Source: Rhizobium sp. L51/94 (lineage in GTDB: Bacteria; Pseudomonadota; Alphaproteobacteria; Rhizobiales; Rhizobiaceae). Taken from it: a DNA stretch of 64,000 bases. Shown piece by piece: positions 36,682-44,815 of the stretch; position 1 is the stretch's first letter, and each line of letters opens with the position of its first letter. A program made the translations under genes and the position numbers. The DNA lies in NCBI RefSeq assembly GCF_019355555.1, contig NZ_CP072141.1, forward strand, positions 349,501-413,500, written 5' to 3'. A model generated the notes under the pieces. That model saw only the letters and a program-made list of their open reading frames with translations, did no database searches and had not been told where the DNA came from.

Positions 36682-36982
36682 GTCCACGTAGCTCAGTAGG
36701 ATAGAGCACAGGATTCCTAGTTGCATTAATTGGGGGCTGCATTTGAAAGATTGCAGTCGATCTGCTCAAAGTCGGGGAACGCTTCGCTGATCTTTCAGCA
36801 TGCCAATCCCGAGCCAAGCTCCGGAGAAATCCGGTGAAGGTGTAGAGACTGGATGGGCAGCACCTAAAGGCCTCGGCCCATGGTGAAGGGACAGTCCAGA
36901 CCACGAACGCCTCCGGGCGGCGGTTAAAACCGAAGTGGTATGAATCCTGGGGTCGGAGGTTCGAATCCTCTCGTGGACACCA
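36682..36982 (+). tRNA. tRNA-Arg(CCU), interrupted by a group I intron
   Basis: Exon 1 (36682-36718) and exon 2 (36943-36982) fold into a complete cloverleaf. The acceptor stem GTCCACG pairs perfectly with CGTGGAC (36972-36978). The D stem is GCTC/GAGC with GG in the loop, the anticodon stem is CAGGA/TCCTG, and the T arm is GGAGG-TTCGAAT-CCTCT. The anticodon is CCT at 36716-36718, read as CCU, decoding AGG. Discriminator A is 36979 and the CCA end is encoded at 36980-36982, followed by TTTTT. The mature length is 77 bases. The interruption falls after anticodon position 36, so ordinary tRNA searches could miss the gene. Splicing is needed to give a functional tRNA. Confidence 0.95.
36719..36942 (+). 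ncRNA. Group I self-splicing intron in the tRNA-Arg anticodon loop
   Basis: A 224-base intervening sequence. The 5' exon ends in U36 and the intron ends in G (36942), as group I rules require. The guide GGGGG (36732-36736) pairs with the exon's UUCCU, including the U-G pair at the splice site. P7 is GACUG (36847-36851) with CAGUC (36892-36896), P8 is AUGGGC (36853-36858) with GCCCAU (36876-36881), P9 is ACCAC (36900-36904) with GUGGU (36935-36939). Two hairpins, CTGCA/TGCAG (36737-36755) and CCGG/CCGG (36821-36834), add support. The core AAGGUGUAGAGACU matches the small introns of the IC3 type, such as that in Azoarcus tRNA-Ile. It has no ORF and no homing endonuclease. Confidence 0.93.
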
Positions 36983-37119
36983 TTTTTACAAAATTTCCAG
37001 ACGTAAGCGCGTCAAACTATCCGGCACCGGCAAAGCTCGGTGGCGGGCTGGAGTTGTGACATTTCGGCAACCTCGGCGTGCTGAAAGTTCTGCTTCGCCG
37101 TGATCGACGCTGATCCCTG

Positions 37120-37147
37120 TTGATACATTCCGTTGTCCCGATATGCT
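37120..37147 (+). promoter_or_regulatory. Probable promoter of the porin gene
   Basis: TTGATA at 37120-37125 and TATGCT at 37142-37147 with a 16-base spacer form a fair sigma-70 promoter about 105 bases before the porin ATG. The resulting 5' leader contains a small hairpin CAGCGG/CCGCTG around 37153-37171. The remaining bases from 36983 to 37119 hold only the tRNA trailer. Confidence 0.55.
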
Positions 37148-37260
37148 TATATTCAGCGGGGATTCGCCGCTGTTCCAGGTGGAGCATGTAATAGGCCGCA
37201 GTTGCAGCAGACAGTTTTGCGCGCAGCTGCCACGGCCAATCCCGACAGATTGGATAGATC

Positions 37261-38379
37261 ATGAACATTCGCACATTGCTGTTGGGCTCGGCCGCAGCCC
37301 TTTCCATCGTCTCCGGAGCAAAGGCTGCCGACGCCATCGTCGCCGCCGAACCGGAACCCCTTGAATATGTTCGCATCTGCGACGCCTATGGCGCCGGCTA
37401 CTTCTACATTCCAGGCACGGAAACCTGCCTCAAGATCGGCGGTATGGTGCGTACCGAAGGCGAATGGCACGATGCCTACCAGCCTGACCACAAGATCGGC
37501 ACCTTCTGGCATACGCGCGTCGAACTGAACGTCGATACCGCAACTGACACCGAATACGGCGCGCTGAAGACCGAGATGGTCTACCGCTTCGAATCATCTG
37601 AAGGCATCAACACCAACAAGGTCCTGTTTGCCAACATCAGCCTCGGCGGCTTCCTCGTCGGCAAGGCGGATTCGCAGTTCTCGTCCTACACGGGCTATGC
37701 CGGCGACATCATCCAGGACGACGTGGTTTCCTACGGCCCCGGACCGATCAACACCGAACTCAACCAGCTGACCTACACCTACGATCCGGGCAATGGCTTC
37801 ACCGCGATGGTCTCGGTCGAGGATTCCCAGTCGGCATCCGACGCAAATTACGACTCCTCCTTCGTCCAGAGCAATGGCCGCAGCTGGCAGGTCTCCAAGG
37901 CCGACACCTATACCCCGGATGTCGTTGCCGGCCTCGGCTACAAGTCCGGCATGTGGAGCCTCAAAGTTGTCGGCGGCTACGACTCGATCGTCGAGGAAGG
38001 CGCTATCAAGGCCCGCGTCGATGCCGATTTCGGTGTCTTTTCGGCATTCCTGATGGGCGGCTGGAACACAGACGGCGACAAGCTCAACAAGTATGCTTCG
38101 GGCTACGTCACCGATGGCGCCTGCCCCGTCAACAAGGAAGAGCTTTGCGGCTGGGGCGACTGGGCTGTCTGGGGCGGCGTCAACGTGCCGATCAACGACA
38201 AGCTGAAGGGCAACGTCCAGGTCGCCTACACCGACAGCAAGATCCTTGCCGCAGCTGCCAACCTGCAGTTCAAGCCGGTCGGCGGATTCACCATCGAGCC
38301 GGAAGTCGAGTACACCAAGTGGGATTCGACCAACAACGACGCCTGGGCCGGCATTCTTCGCTTCCAGAGAAGTTTCTGA
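37261..38379 (+). CDS. Outer membrane porin (Omp_2 family)
   Basis: A 372-residue rhizobial porin. The signal peptide ends at AKAADA (about residue 22). The mature protein begins with the family's EPEPLEYVRICDAYGAGYFYIPG (in part: EYVRICDAYG, GYFYIPGTETCLKIGG), with the pair of cysteines that border the N-terminal loop. Amphipathic beta strands run to the end, and the last residue is Phe (RFQRSF), the BAM signal. It forms trimeric pores for small solutes in the outer membrane. A rho-independent terminator follows 28 bases after the stop. Confidence 0.93.
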   Translation: MNIRTLLLGSAAALSIVSGAKAADAIVAAEPEPLEYVRICDAYGAGYFYIPGTETCLKIGGMVRTEGEWHDAYQPDHKIGTFWHTRVELNVDTATDTEYGALKTEMVYRFESSEGINTNKVLFANISLGGFLVGKADSQFSSYTGYAGDIIQDDVVSYGPGPINTELNQLTYTYDPGNGFTAMVSVEDSQSASDANYDSSFVQSNGRSWQVSKADTYTPDVVAGLGYKSGMWSLKVVGGYDSIVEEGAIKARVDADFGVFSAFLMGGWNTDGDKLNKYASGYVTDGACPVNKEELCGWGDWAVWGGVNVPINDKLKGNVQVAYTDSKILAAAANLQFKPVGGFTIEPEVEYTKWDSTNNDAWAGILRFQRSF

Positions 38380-38406
38380 TAGGCTAGACCCTCACTATCG
38401 TCTGCC

Positions 38407-38432
38407 AAAGGGCCCGGCTTTCGGGCCCTTTT
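38407..38432 (+). terminator. Rho-independent terminator of the porin gene
   Basis: AAAGGGCCCG (38407-38416) pairs perfectly with CGGGCCCTTT (38422-38431) around a 5-base loop, followed by T. A 10-bp GC-rich stem with a T-tract immediately after it, 28 bases past the porin stop. Confidence 0.88.
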
Positions 38433-38484
38433 CTGTGTTCAAGCCGCTGGTCGATTGCCTCCTGCCCCACAAGCGAGTTTTCCC

Positions 38485-40206
38485 ATGCTGCGCCGGTTCT
38501 TTTCCTATTACGCCCCTTACAAGAAGCTCTTTTATCTCGATTTCGGCTGCGCAGTCGTTGCTGGCCTTCTGGAACTCGGGTTTCCGCTGGCGATGAAGCT
38601 GTTCATCGACACGCTGCTGCCAGGCCAGGATTGGGGCCTGATTGCCGGTGTCGCGGTGCTGCTGCTGGTTGTGTACGTGATCAATACCGGCCTCATGGCG
38701 GTCGTCAATTACTGGGGACACGCACTCGGTATCAGCATCGAGACCGACATGCGTCGCCAGGCTTTCGACCATATCCAGAAACTCAGCTTCCGCTTCTTCG
38801 ACAATAACAAGACCGGGCACCTGATCGCCCATGTCACCAAGGATCTCGAGGAAGTCGGCGAAGTCGCCCACCATGGCCCGGAAGACGTCTTCATCGCCAT
38901 CATGACCTTCATCGGCGCCTTCATCCTGATGTTTACCGTGCACTGGAAGCTGGCACTGCTGACGACCGTCATCGTTCCCGTGATGACCTGGATGGTCAGC
39001 CGCTATGGCGCCCGGATGACGGAAAACTGGCGGAAGCTGTTTGGCCAGGTCGGCGAGTTTAATGCCCGCATCGGCGAGAGCGTCGGCGGCATCCGGGTCG
39101 TCAAGGCATTTGCCAACGAGGACCACGAGCGCGCGCTATTCGCCGTCAACAACGAAGGATACAAGGCAACCAAGCTGAATGCCTATGCCTACATGACGGC
39201 GAGCCTCACGCTCTCTTATTTCGGCACCCGGTTCGTGCAGCTGCTGGTGATGGTGGCCGGCACCTATTTCGTCATTCGCAGCGAGCTGAGCTATGGCGGC
39301 TTCGTCGGCTTCCTGCTGCTGGTCAACGTCTTCTTCCGGCCGATCGACAAGATTACCTCCGTGCTGGAAAGCTATCCGAAGGGTATCGCCGGCTTCAAGC
39401 GCTTCACGACACTGATCGACACCGCCCCGGACATTGCCGACAGACCGAACGCCATTGCGGTTGAGCATCTGAAGGGAGACATCGCCTATACCGACGTCAG
39501 CTTCGGCTATGATGCCAATGGCAGGATTCTCGACAGGCTGAACCTGACGATCAGGGCCGGAGAGACGATTGCTTTCGTTGGCCCGTCAGGCGCCGGCAAG
39601 ACGACGATCTGCTCGCTGCTGCCACGCTTCTACGAAGTCGACAGCGGCGCCATCAGCATCGACGGAATGGACATCCGCGACATGACGCAGGCCTCGCTCA
39701 GGGCGCAAATCGGCATCGTCGCCCAGGATGTCTTCCTGTTTGGCGGCACGATCCGCGACAATATCGCCTATGGACGCCTTGGCGCCAGCGACGACGAAAT
39801 CATGGATGCGCTGAGGCGGGCAGCGCTGGATGAATTCGTCCTGTCGCTGCCGGACGGACTATCCACCCGCGTCGGCGAGCGCGGCGTCAAACTGTCCGGC
39901 GGCCAGAAGCAGCGACTGGCGATTGCCCGCATCTTCCTGAAGAACCCGCCAATCCTGATCCTCGATGAAGCCACGTCCGCGCTCGACACGGCCACCGAAT
40001 ATGCCATCCAGCAATCTCTCGCGGCGCTGTCCGAGGGACGCACGACGCTGGTGGTCGCCCACCGCCTGGCAACAATCCGCAACGCAGACCGGATCATCGT
40101 GGTCGGCACGTCCGGCATCGTCGAGGACGGTACGCACCAGCAGCTGCTCGCACGCCGGGGTCCCTATGCACGGCTGCACGAGGCGCAATTCGGGGCGGTT
40201 GCCTGA
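38485..40206 (+). CDS. ABC exporter, fused permease and ATPase
   Basis: A 573-residue half-transporter with six transmembrane helices (about 15-290) and a C-terminal ATPase. The ATPase has Walker A GPSGAGKTT near 366-374, Q-loop IVAQDVFLF, signature LSGGQKQRLAIA near 470, Walker B ILILDEATSALD and switch histidine in VVAHRL. MsbA/YheH-like homodimers or heterodimers export lipids or drugs; no specific substrate is visible. The ATG at 38485 is preferred (GCGAG seven bases upstream); an in-frame TTG at 38455 lies just after the porin terminator. Confidence 0.91.
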   Translation: MLRRFFSYYAPYKKLFYLDFGCAVVAGLLELGFPLAMKLFIDTLLPGQDWGLIAGVAVLLLVVYVINTGLMAVVNYWGHALGISIETDMRRQAFDHIQKLSFRFFDNNKTGHLIAHVTKDLEEVGEVAHHGPEDVFIAIMTFIGAFILMFTVHWKLALLTTVIVPVMTWMVSRYGARMTENWRKLFGQVGEFNARIGESVGGIRVVKAFANEDHERALFAVNNEGYKATKLNAYAYMTASLTLSYFGTRFVQLLVMVAGTYFVIRSELSYGGFVGFLLLVNVFFRPIDKITSVLESYPKGIAGFKRFTTLIDTAPDIADRPNAIAVEHLKGDIAYTDVSFGYDANGRILDRLNLTIRAGETIAFVGPSGAGKTTICSLLPRFYEVDSGAISIDGMDIRDMTQASLRAQIGIVAQDVFLFGGTIRDNIAYGRLGASDDEIMDALRRAALDEFVLSLPDGLSTRVGERGVKLSGGQKQRLAIARIFLKNPPILILDEATSALDTATEYAIQQSLAALSEGRTTLVVAHRLATIRNADRIIVVGTSGIVEDGTHQQLLARRGPYARLHEAQFGAVA

Positions 40207-40263
40207 TTTCTGATAGTGGAGCCGGTTTACCGCGAGGTGGAAGCGTCTACCGCCCCTGACTGG

Positions 40264-40548
40264 CTATACCTTCGGCACATTCGGAAGCCGGGGCGTATCC
40301 GATACGAAGACGCCGGCCTCCTCCGCTGCGGCGAGGAATGCTTCGCGGGCGTCATCGGGCGGCAACTTGTTCATCATCACCTGCCCGAAAGTCCGCAACG
40401 CATGGAAATAGGCTTCTCCCTCGCTGACTGGCCAGTAGCGGGAGAGCAGGTTCATGGCTTGCCGGGTGGAACTGACGATCATGTAGAAGCCGAGCTTGTC
40501 TCGCTCGACATAACAACTCTCAGACCACTGCTTATCCTCAAGCGTCAT
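40264..40548 (-). CDS. DUF982 family protein
   Basis: A 94-residue protein with the DUF982 pattern: STRQAMNLLSRYWPVSEGEAYFHAL with the WP pair, then DDAREAFLAAAEEAGV. DUF982 proteins are short, occur in many copies in rhizobia and have no known function. ATG at 40548 is chosen over a TTG at 40560; the upstream GGGGGGCGCC is only a fair ribosome site. GGAAC on the minus strand (40605-40601) is followed after 16 bases by GATT, a weak resemblance to an EcfG (general stress) promoter. Confidence 0.8.
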   Translation of the reverse strand: MTLEDKQWSESCYVERDKLGFYMIVSSTRQAMNLLSRYWPVSEGEAYFHALRTFGQVMMNKLPPDDAREAFLAAAEEAGVFVSDTPRLPNVPKV

Positions 40549-40676
40549 GGCGCCCCCCAAAAACGCAAAAGCTACGTATCAATCGATCTGACGGACTATC
40601 GTTCCGTGCACCCGGATGCTCTTCGCAACGGCAGGTACGGTCCGGCATCTGCCATTCGGAAAATGGCGATTTTGTA

Positions 40677-41102
40677 TCAATCGTTGTAAATATAGGAACC
40701 GCACATGTCTTCATCACTCTCGGGAGCGGCGTGGCCCGTGAAAACTGCCACGGCCGTAAGCCCCTCGCCAGCGCCCCAGGTGGCGATATAGCTGACCTTG
40801 CCGGAGCCACACAGCCTGTTGCCATTTTCGAGCACCGGATCGGCAGGGTTTTGCACCCGGTAGACGGATGCTGGAACCCTGTGACCGTCGATACGGAAAT
40901 GGTCGCTGACCAGATCCGAGAAATCGAGCGATTCCCCATTGGCAAAACTGATGCTGAAATCGTCCATCGAAATGTCACCGGTTATGCTGGACGCGGTGTT
41001 GCTATAGGCCGTGTAGGCGTCGGCGCGGACCGGGGAAGACCCGCCGATGCCAATCGCGCCGGCGATGCACACCGACATAGCGATGACGAACCTGTTCAGC
41101 AT
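40677..41102 (-). CDS. Hypothetical secreted protein
   Basis: A 141-residue protein. A signal peptide (LNRFVIAMSVCIAGAIGIGG then SSPVRADA) ends near residue 27. The mature part has a conserved-looking C-terminus with two cysteines (NRLCGSGKVSYIATWGAGEG and EDMCGSYIYND) probably bonded. I do not recognise the family. GGGGGG lies five bases before the ATG at 41102; the upstream start at 41180 would have no signal peptide. The gene lies between the DUF982 gene and a divergent small membrane protein gene. Confidence 0.7.
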   Translation of the reverse strand: MLNRFVIAMSVCIAGAIGIGGSSPVRADAYTAYSNTASSITGDISMDDFSISFANGESLDFSDLVSDHFRIDGHRVPASVYRVQNPADPVLENGNRLCGSGKVSYIATWGAGEGLTAVAVFTGHAAPESDEDMCGSYIYND

Positions 41103-41317
41103 AGTTACCCCCCACGGCACGAATTGGAGCCCGATTGAACTCGAAAAGCCGGCAAGGACGCAGCAAACCGGTAAAATCAATGGTCAATCCGAGGCTTTAT
41201 TGCACTACCCGCACAAAAATGCATCGAATTTAACTGCCGGCCTTTCCTTATGAACATGGCTACATAGTTAAGCCAGGTGGCCGCAAGGCATATTCAAGAC
41301 GCAAGGAGTTGGGGATA

Positions 41318-41485
41318 ATGGGTTCATCTGTTTTGATTGGTATTCTGATCACGTTTCTGGTGATCATTCTGGTGCTTTGGCTTGTTCAGCGTTTGCCCAT
41401 CGAGGCTCGCATCCGCCAGATCGTGCAGATCATCGTGATCATCATCGGCATCATCTCGCTGCTGAAGTACCTCGCGGTATTCTAG
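41318..41485 (+). CDS. Thivi_2564-type 55-residue membrane protein
   Basis: A 55-residue, two-helix membrane protein, MGSSVLIGILITFLVIILVL at the start and IIVIIIGIISLLKYLAVF at the end, separated by a short charged turn (QRLPIEARIRQ). This matches the Thivi_2564 family of small inner membrane proteins, function unknown. AAGGAG lies nine bases before the ATG at 41318 (GTTGGGGATA in between). The frame closes with TAG at 41483-41485. Confidence comes from the strong ribosome site and the regular pattern of two helices. Confidence 0.8.
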   Translation: MGSSVLIGILITFLVIILVLWLVQRLPIEARIRQIVQIIVIIIGIISLLKYLAVF

Positions 41486-41553
41486 GCCAGATCCAGTCGA
41501 CGGATACGGGATTGCCCGTGTCCGTCGATTTTTCAAAGCCTGCCCATAAAAGC

Positions 41554-42609
41554 CTACCGCCCTCCGAGTGACGGGCTGAACACCATCAGGCTCAGGATTT
41601 CAAACAGCACCTGGGCACCGGCCTGCGCCGTATTGGTGGTCGTATCGTATTGCGGCGCCACCTCCACGACATCTCCACCGACAATATCGATCCCCTTCAA
41701 ACCACGGATCAGCTCCAGCACCTCGCGTGTCGTCAGGCCGCCGATCTCAGGCGTACCGGTTCCCGGCGCAAAGCTCGGGTCGAGACTGTCGATGTCGAAC
41801 GACAGATAGGTCGGCCCGTCGCCGACGATGGCCCTCGCCTTTTCGATGATCGCCGGAATACCTAGACCCGTCACGTCCTCCGCGTGGATGACCGTCATGC
41901 CGGACTCGAACGAAAATTCCCAAAGATATTCGGCCGAGCCACGAATGCCGATCTGCACCGTGCGCGTCGGATCGAGAACCCCGTCTAGCACGGCGTTTCG
42001 GAAAGGCCCGGCATGGTGGAACTTGGTCTGGTCGAAAGCGCCGCTGGTATCGCAGTGGGCGTCGATATGGATCATTCCGACCGGCCGCTTCCTGCCGACG
42101 GCTTTCAGGATGGGATGGCTGATCGAATGGTCGCCGCCGACCGATAGGGGCAGGACGCCGGCATCGACGATCTGGTTGACGCGCTTCTCGATATCCGCAT
42201 GCGACTGCTCCAGCCGGTATCGGCTCTGGAAGGGCACGTCGCCGATATCGGCAACACGGATATCGAACACCGGCGCCGTACCGAGCACATGATTGTAGGG
42301 ACCGATCCGCTCGATGGTGCGCAGCGCACGCGGCCCGAAACGCGAACCCGGGCGGTTGGTGACGCCGAGGTCCATCGGAATTCCGAGGATTGCTACCTGC
42401 AGATTGCCGAAATCGGGATCTTCCGCAGAAACCGGCAGATAAGGCGCACTGACGAATGTCGGCAGGCCTGAATAGGGCGCCAGCCGGGTGCCGCTCTTCG
42501 AAAAGATCTTGTCGCCGACCTTGCGAAACGCTTCGTCGAAAATCGCGCCGCCTGCAGCATCGCTGAATTTCGCCCGCAACGCGTCCAGCTTCGTCTTGTC
42601 CCAGCTCAT
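41554..42609 (-). CDS. speB: Agmatinase-family ureohydrolase
   Basis: A 351-residue binuclear manganese hydrolase of the arginase/agmatinase fold. Metal ligands: GGDHS (158-162), IDAHCD (182-187) and FDIDSLDP (271-278). It has an N-terminal extension of about 70 residues compared with E. coli SpeB (306 aa) and a His-rich loop KFHHAGPFRNAVL before the second half. The fold hydrolyses guanidino groups to urea; agmatine, guanidinobutyrate, guanidinopropionate or related compounds are all possible, so the symbol is only a family label. GAGG is eight bases before the ATG. It is divergent from an aminotransferase gene, in a catabolic module with a transporter. Confidence 0.87.
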   Translation of the reverse strand: MSWDKTKLDALRAKFSDAAGGAIFDEAFRKVGDKIFSKSGTRLAPYSGLPTFVSAPYLPVSAEDPDFGNLQVAILGIPMDLGVTNRPGSRFGPRALRTIERIGPYNHVLGTAPVFDIRVADIGDVPFQSRYRLEQSHADIEKRVNQIVDAGVLPLSVGGDHSISHPILKAVGRKRPVGMIHIDAHCDTSGAFDQTKFHHAGPFRNAVLDGVLDPTRTVQIGIRGSAEYLWEFSFESGMTVIHAEDVTGLGIPAIIEKARAIVGDGPTYLSFDIDSLDPSFAPGTGTPEIGGLTTREVLELIRGLKGIDIVGGDVVEVAPQYDTTTNTAQAGAQVLFEILSLMVFSPSLGGR

Positions 42610-42712
42610 AGCCGCTTCCTCTGCCCGATGTTGTTCCCGCCTGCCTCGCCCGACAAAGCAGTTGAGAATGCCGTTGCACTCGTTGTAGCAATGGAAAAAC
42701 GAGAAAGCCAAT

Positions 42713-43876
42713 ATGACCCGCGCCCAAGCCAACCCCCTCGTCACCCGCCTCTCACCCCCGCCGATCCCCTCGGTGCACGCCTGGGGGAAGGCCTATGATG
42801 GCAGGCTCGGACCGCTGATCGATCTGTCGCAGGCAGTCCCCGGCTATCCGACCCATCCCGAGATGCTGCGCTTGCTCGGGCAAGCCGCCGCCTCGCCCGC
42901 CATGACAGGCTATGGCCCGATCGAGGGAGAGCCGGTGCTGCGCGACGCCTATGCGCGGCATGTCAGCACCGTCTATGGTGCGGAAATCAACGCCGACCAC
43001 ATCCACATCACCGCCGGCTGCAACCAGGCCTTCATGTCCACCGCGATTGCCCTTACGGCTTCGGGAGGCAGCGTGGCGCTGACAAATCCCTACTACTTCA
43101 ATCACGAAACGACGCTGTCGATGCTCGGTATCGGGCATAGCCTGGTTCAATGCGACGCGGCCAATGGCTTCCTGCCCGATCTCAACTCGGCGCAAGCAGC
43201 GCTCGCAACCGGTGCACGGGCGCTCGTGGTGGTGACGCCCAACAACCCGACCGGTGCTGTCTATCCGAAAGATCTGCTGCATCAGCTTTTCAAGCTCTGC
43301 CAGGAGCACGGCGCCTGGCTGATCATCGATGAAACCTACCGCGACTTCCTACCCGAGGATTTCGGGCGGCCGCATGCGCTTCTGTCCGAACCCGGCTGGG
43401 AAGAAACGCTGGTGCTGCTCTACAGTTTTTCGAAATCCTTCTGCATTCCCGGCCATCGGCTGGGAGCGATCACTGCAGGACCGAGCCTCGTCGCGGAAAT
43501 CGCCAAGGTCATGGACAATATGCAGATCTGTGCGCCCCGTGCGCCGCAAATGGCGGTTGCCACCGCCTTGCCTGTTCTCGCCGACTGGCGCGCCGGCAAT
43601 CGCCAGGAAATCGCCCGGCGGGCCGATGCGCTGCGACTGGTGTTCGCCGATCTGCCGCAATGGGAAATCGGTGCCATCGGCGCTTATTTCGCTTTCGTCC
43701 GCCATCCCTTTTCCGGGCAGTCATCGGCAGAGGTTGCCGAGAGGCTCGCAAGGCAGGCCGGCGTCGTCTGCATTCCCGGCAGCTATTTCGGCGAAGGACA
43801 GGATCGCTATCTGCGGCTGGCTTTCGCCAACGCCGATGTGACCTCCATCGCGCTTCTCAGCGATCGCCTGCGGTAG
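42713..43876 (+). CDS. PLP-dependent class I/II aminotransferase
   Basis: A 387-residue fold-type I aminotransferase. Motifs: YGPIEGEPVLRDAYARH, NPYYFNHE, TPNNPTGAVYP (175-185), IIDETYRDF (205-213), and SFSKSFCIPGHRLG with the PLP lysine at 241. Substrate cannot be assigned; the position next to a ureohydrolase and an amino acid ABC transporter suggests an amine or amino acid in the same pathway. It is divergent from speB and convergent with the HutC-type gene, with a 20-base overlap of coding ends at 43857-43876. Confidence 0.9.
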   Translation: MTRAQANPLVTRLSPPPIPSVHAWGKAYDGRLGPLIDLSQAVPGYPTHPEMLRLLGQAAASPAMTGYGPIEGEPVLRDAYARHVSTVYGAEINADHIHITAGCNQAFMSTAIALTASGGSVALTNPYYFNHETTLSMLGIGHSLVQCDAANGFLPDLNSAQAALATGARALVVVTPNNPTGAVYPKDLLHQLFKLCQEHGAWLIIDETYRDFLPEDFGRPHALLSEPGWEETLVLLYSFSKSFCIPGHRLGAITAGPSLVAEIAKVMDNMQICAPRAPQMAVATALPVLADWRAGNRQEIARRADALRLVFADLPQWEIGAIGAYFAFVRHPFSGQSSAEVAERLARQAGVVCIPGSYFGEGQDRYLRLAFANADVTSIALLSDRLR

Positions 43877-44585
43877 GCCAGGTTGCCGCTGGCTGGAAAC
43901 AGCCGGCAAACTGGAACCGCTCGCCCGGATGGGTGATTTCGACGTAGGTGACGGTGCGGCCATTCTGCCAGGTCTGGCGAACGAGGTTGAGGCAGGCTTC
44001 GCCACGCTCGGTCTCCAGCAACCGCGCTGTCGCCTGATCGGCCGAGATCGCCCGGATGACATGACGGGCCTTGGTCCAGGGCACCTGCTCCAGCAGCCAT
44101 TTTGCCGGCGGCAGCACGGCAAATTTCTCCTCCCGGGCAAGCGGCACCAGATCCAGCATGATGATACGGCGCTCGAGCGCATTCGGCCTGCCATCGACGA
44201 TGTGCAGGCATTGCAGCCTGAGGATCTCGGCCCCCACCGGCTCAGAGAGCAACTTGGCATCGCCTGCGTCCAGTCGTTCGATCTTGCGCGTCAGTATACT
44301 GTGGTCGTGGCTGTGCCCGGCAAGTTCCGCGGCAGTGCTGATATCCTGGATATCCATCACGGTGCGGTCGATCTGCGGCAAGGCGACAAACGAACCGGTC
44401 TTGCGCCGGCGCACGACCATGCCACGCGCAACAAGCGCCGACAGCGCCTTGCTCACCGTCATGCGCGAGCAACCGTATTGCGCCACCAGATCCTGCTCGA
44501 TCGGAATGCGGGACCCAGGCTGCCATTCGCCCGCCAGGATTTTCGCCTCGATATCGCTGAAAATGGTCTGGTAAATTGATGCCAA
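43857..44585 (-). CDS. HutC/GntR-family transcriptional regulator
   Basis: A 242-residue repressor with a GntR winged helix (about 8-72, EAKILAGEWQPGSRIP, QYGCSRMTVSKALSALVARG) and a UTRA ligand domain (about 95-235, HIVDGRPNALERRIIMLD). It resembles HutC, the histidine utilisation repressor. UTRA domains sense small metabolites. The start is a TTG at 44585 with GAGG seven bases upstream; the frame back to 44669 has no GntR-like sequence before it. It is divergent from the ABC transporter genes and probably represses them and perhaps speB and the aminotransferase. Confidence 0.85.
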   Translation of the reverse strand: MASIYQTIFSDIEAKILAGEWQPGSRIPIEQDLVAQYGCSRMTVSKALSALVARGMVVRRRKTGSFVALPQIDRTVMDIQDISTAAELAGHSHDHSILTRKIERLDAGDAKLLSEPVGAEILRLQCLHIVDGRPNALERRIIMLDLVPLAREEKFAVLPPAKWLLEQVPWTKARHVIRAISADQATARLLETERGEACLNLVRQTWQNGRTVTYVEITHPGERFQFAGCFQPAATWPTAGDR

Positions 44586-44695
44586 GGTCGACCCTCGATC
44601 CGTGTGGCAACAGAGCCTACCGGTCACCCGGCAATGGCGGGCGATTTGCCTGCAGCTGTCAGCCGGCACATTTTTTGCGTGTCCAGACTTTTACA

Positions 44696-44731
44696 TTGAC
44701 ACTGTAGGCCCGCCTATATCTATTTGTATAG
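44696..44731 (+). promoter_or_regulatory. Promoter/operator region of the ABC transporter operon
   Basis: TTGACA at 44696-44701 is a good -35 element, with AT-rich sequence TATATC at 44715-44720 behind it (13-base spacer, too short for a standard promoter) or others at larger spacing. The small palindrome CTAT-TTGT-ATAG at 44720-44731 lies 85 bases before the transporter ATG and would fit a GntR-type operator. No single promoter reading is convincing. Confidence 0.35.
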
Positions 44732-44815
44732 TCAAAAGCGGATCGCAGAAATCCGTCTCGCGGGAAAATCACATTCAAATCCTCCGACAGGGGGATGAAA
44801 AACTGGAGAGAGATC

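Noticed and set aside
36185..36904. 239-residue open frame on the minus strand across the CBS gene and tRNA intron
   Set aside because: It spans a tRNA exon, most of the intron and the antisense of a CBS gene; no domain is recognisable.
36682..36982. A degenerate tRNA pseudogene with random insertion
   Set aside because: All stems of the spliced tRNA pair perfectly or by wobble, CCA is encoded, and the insert has ordered group I core pairings.
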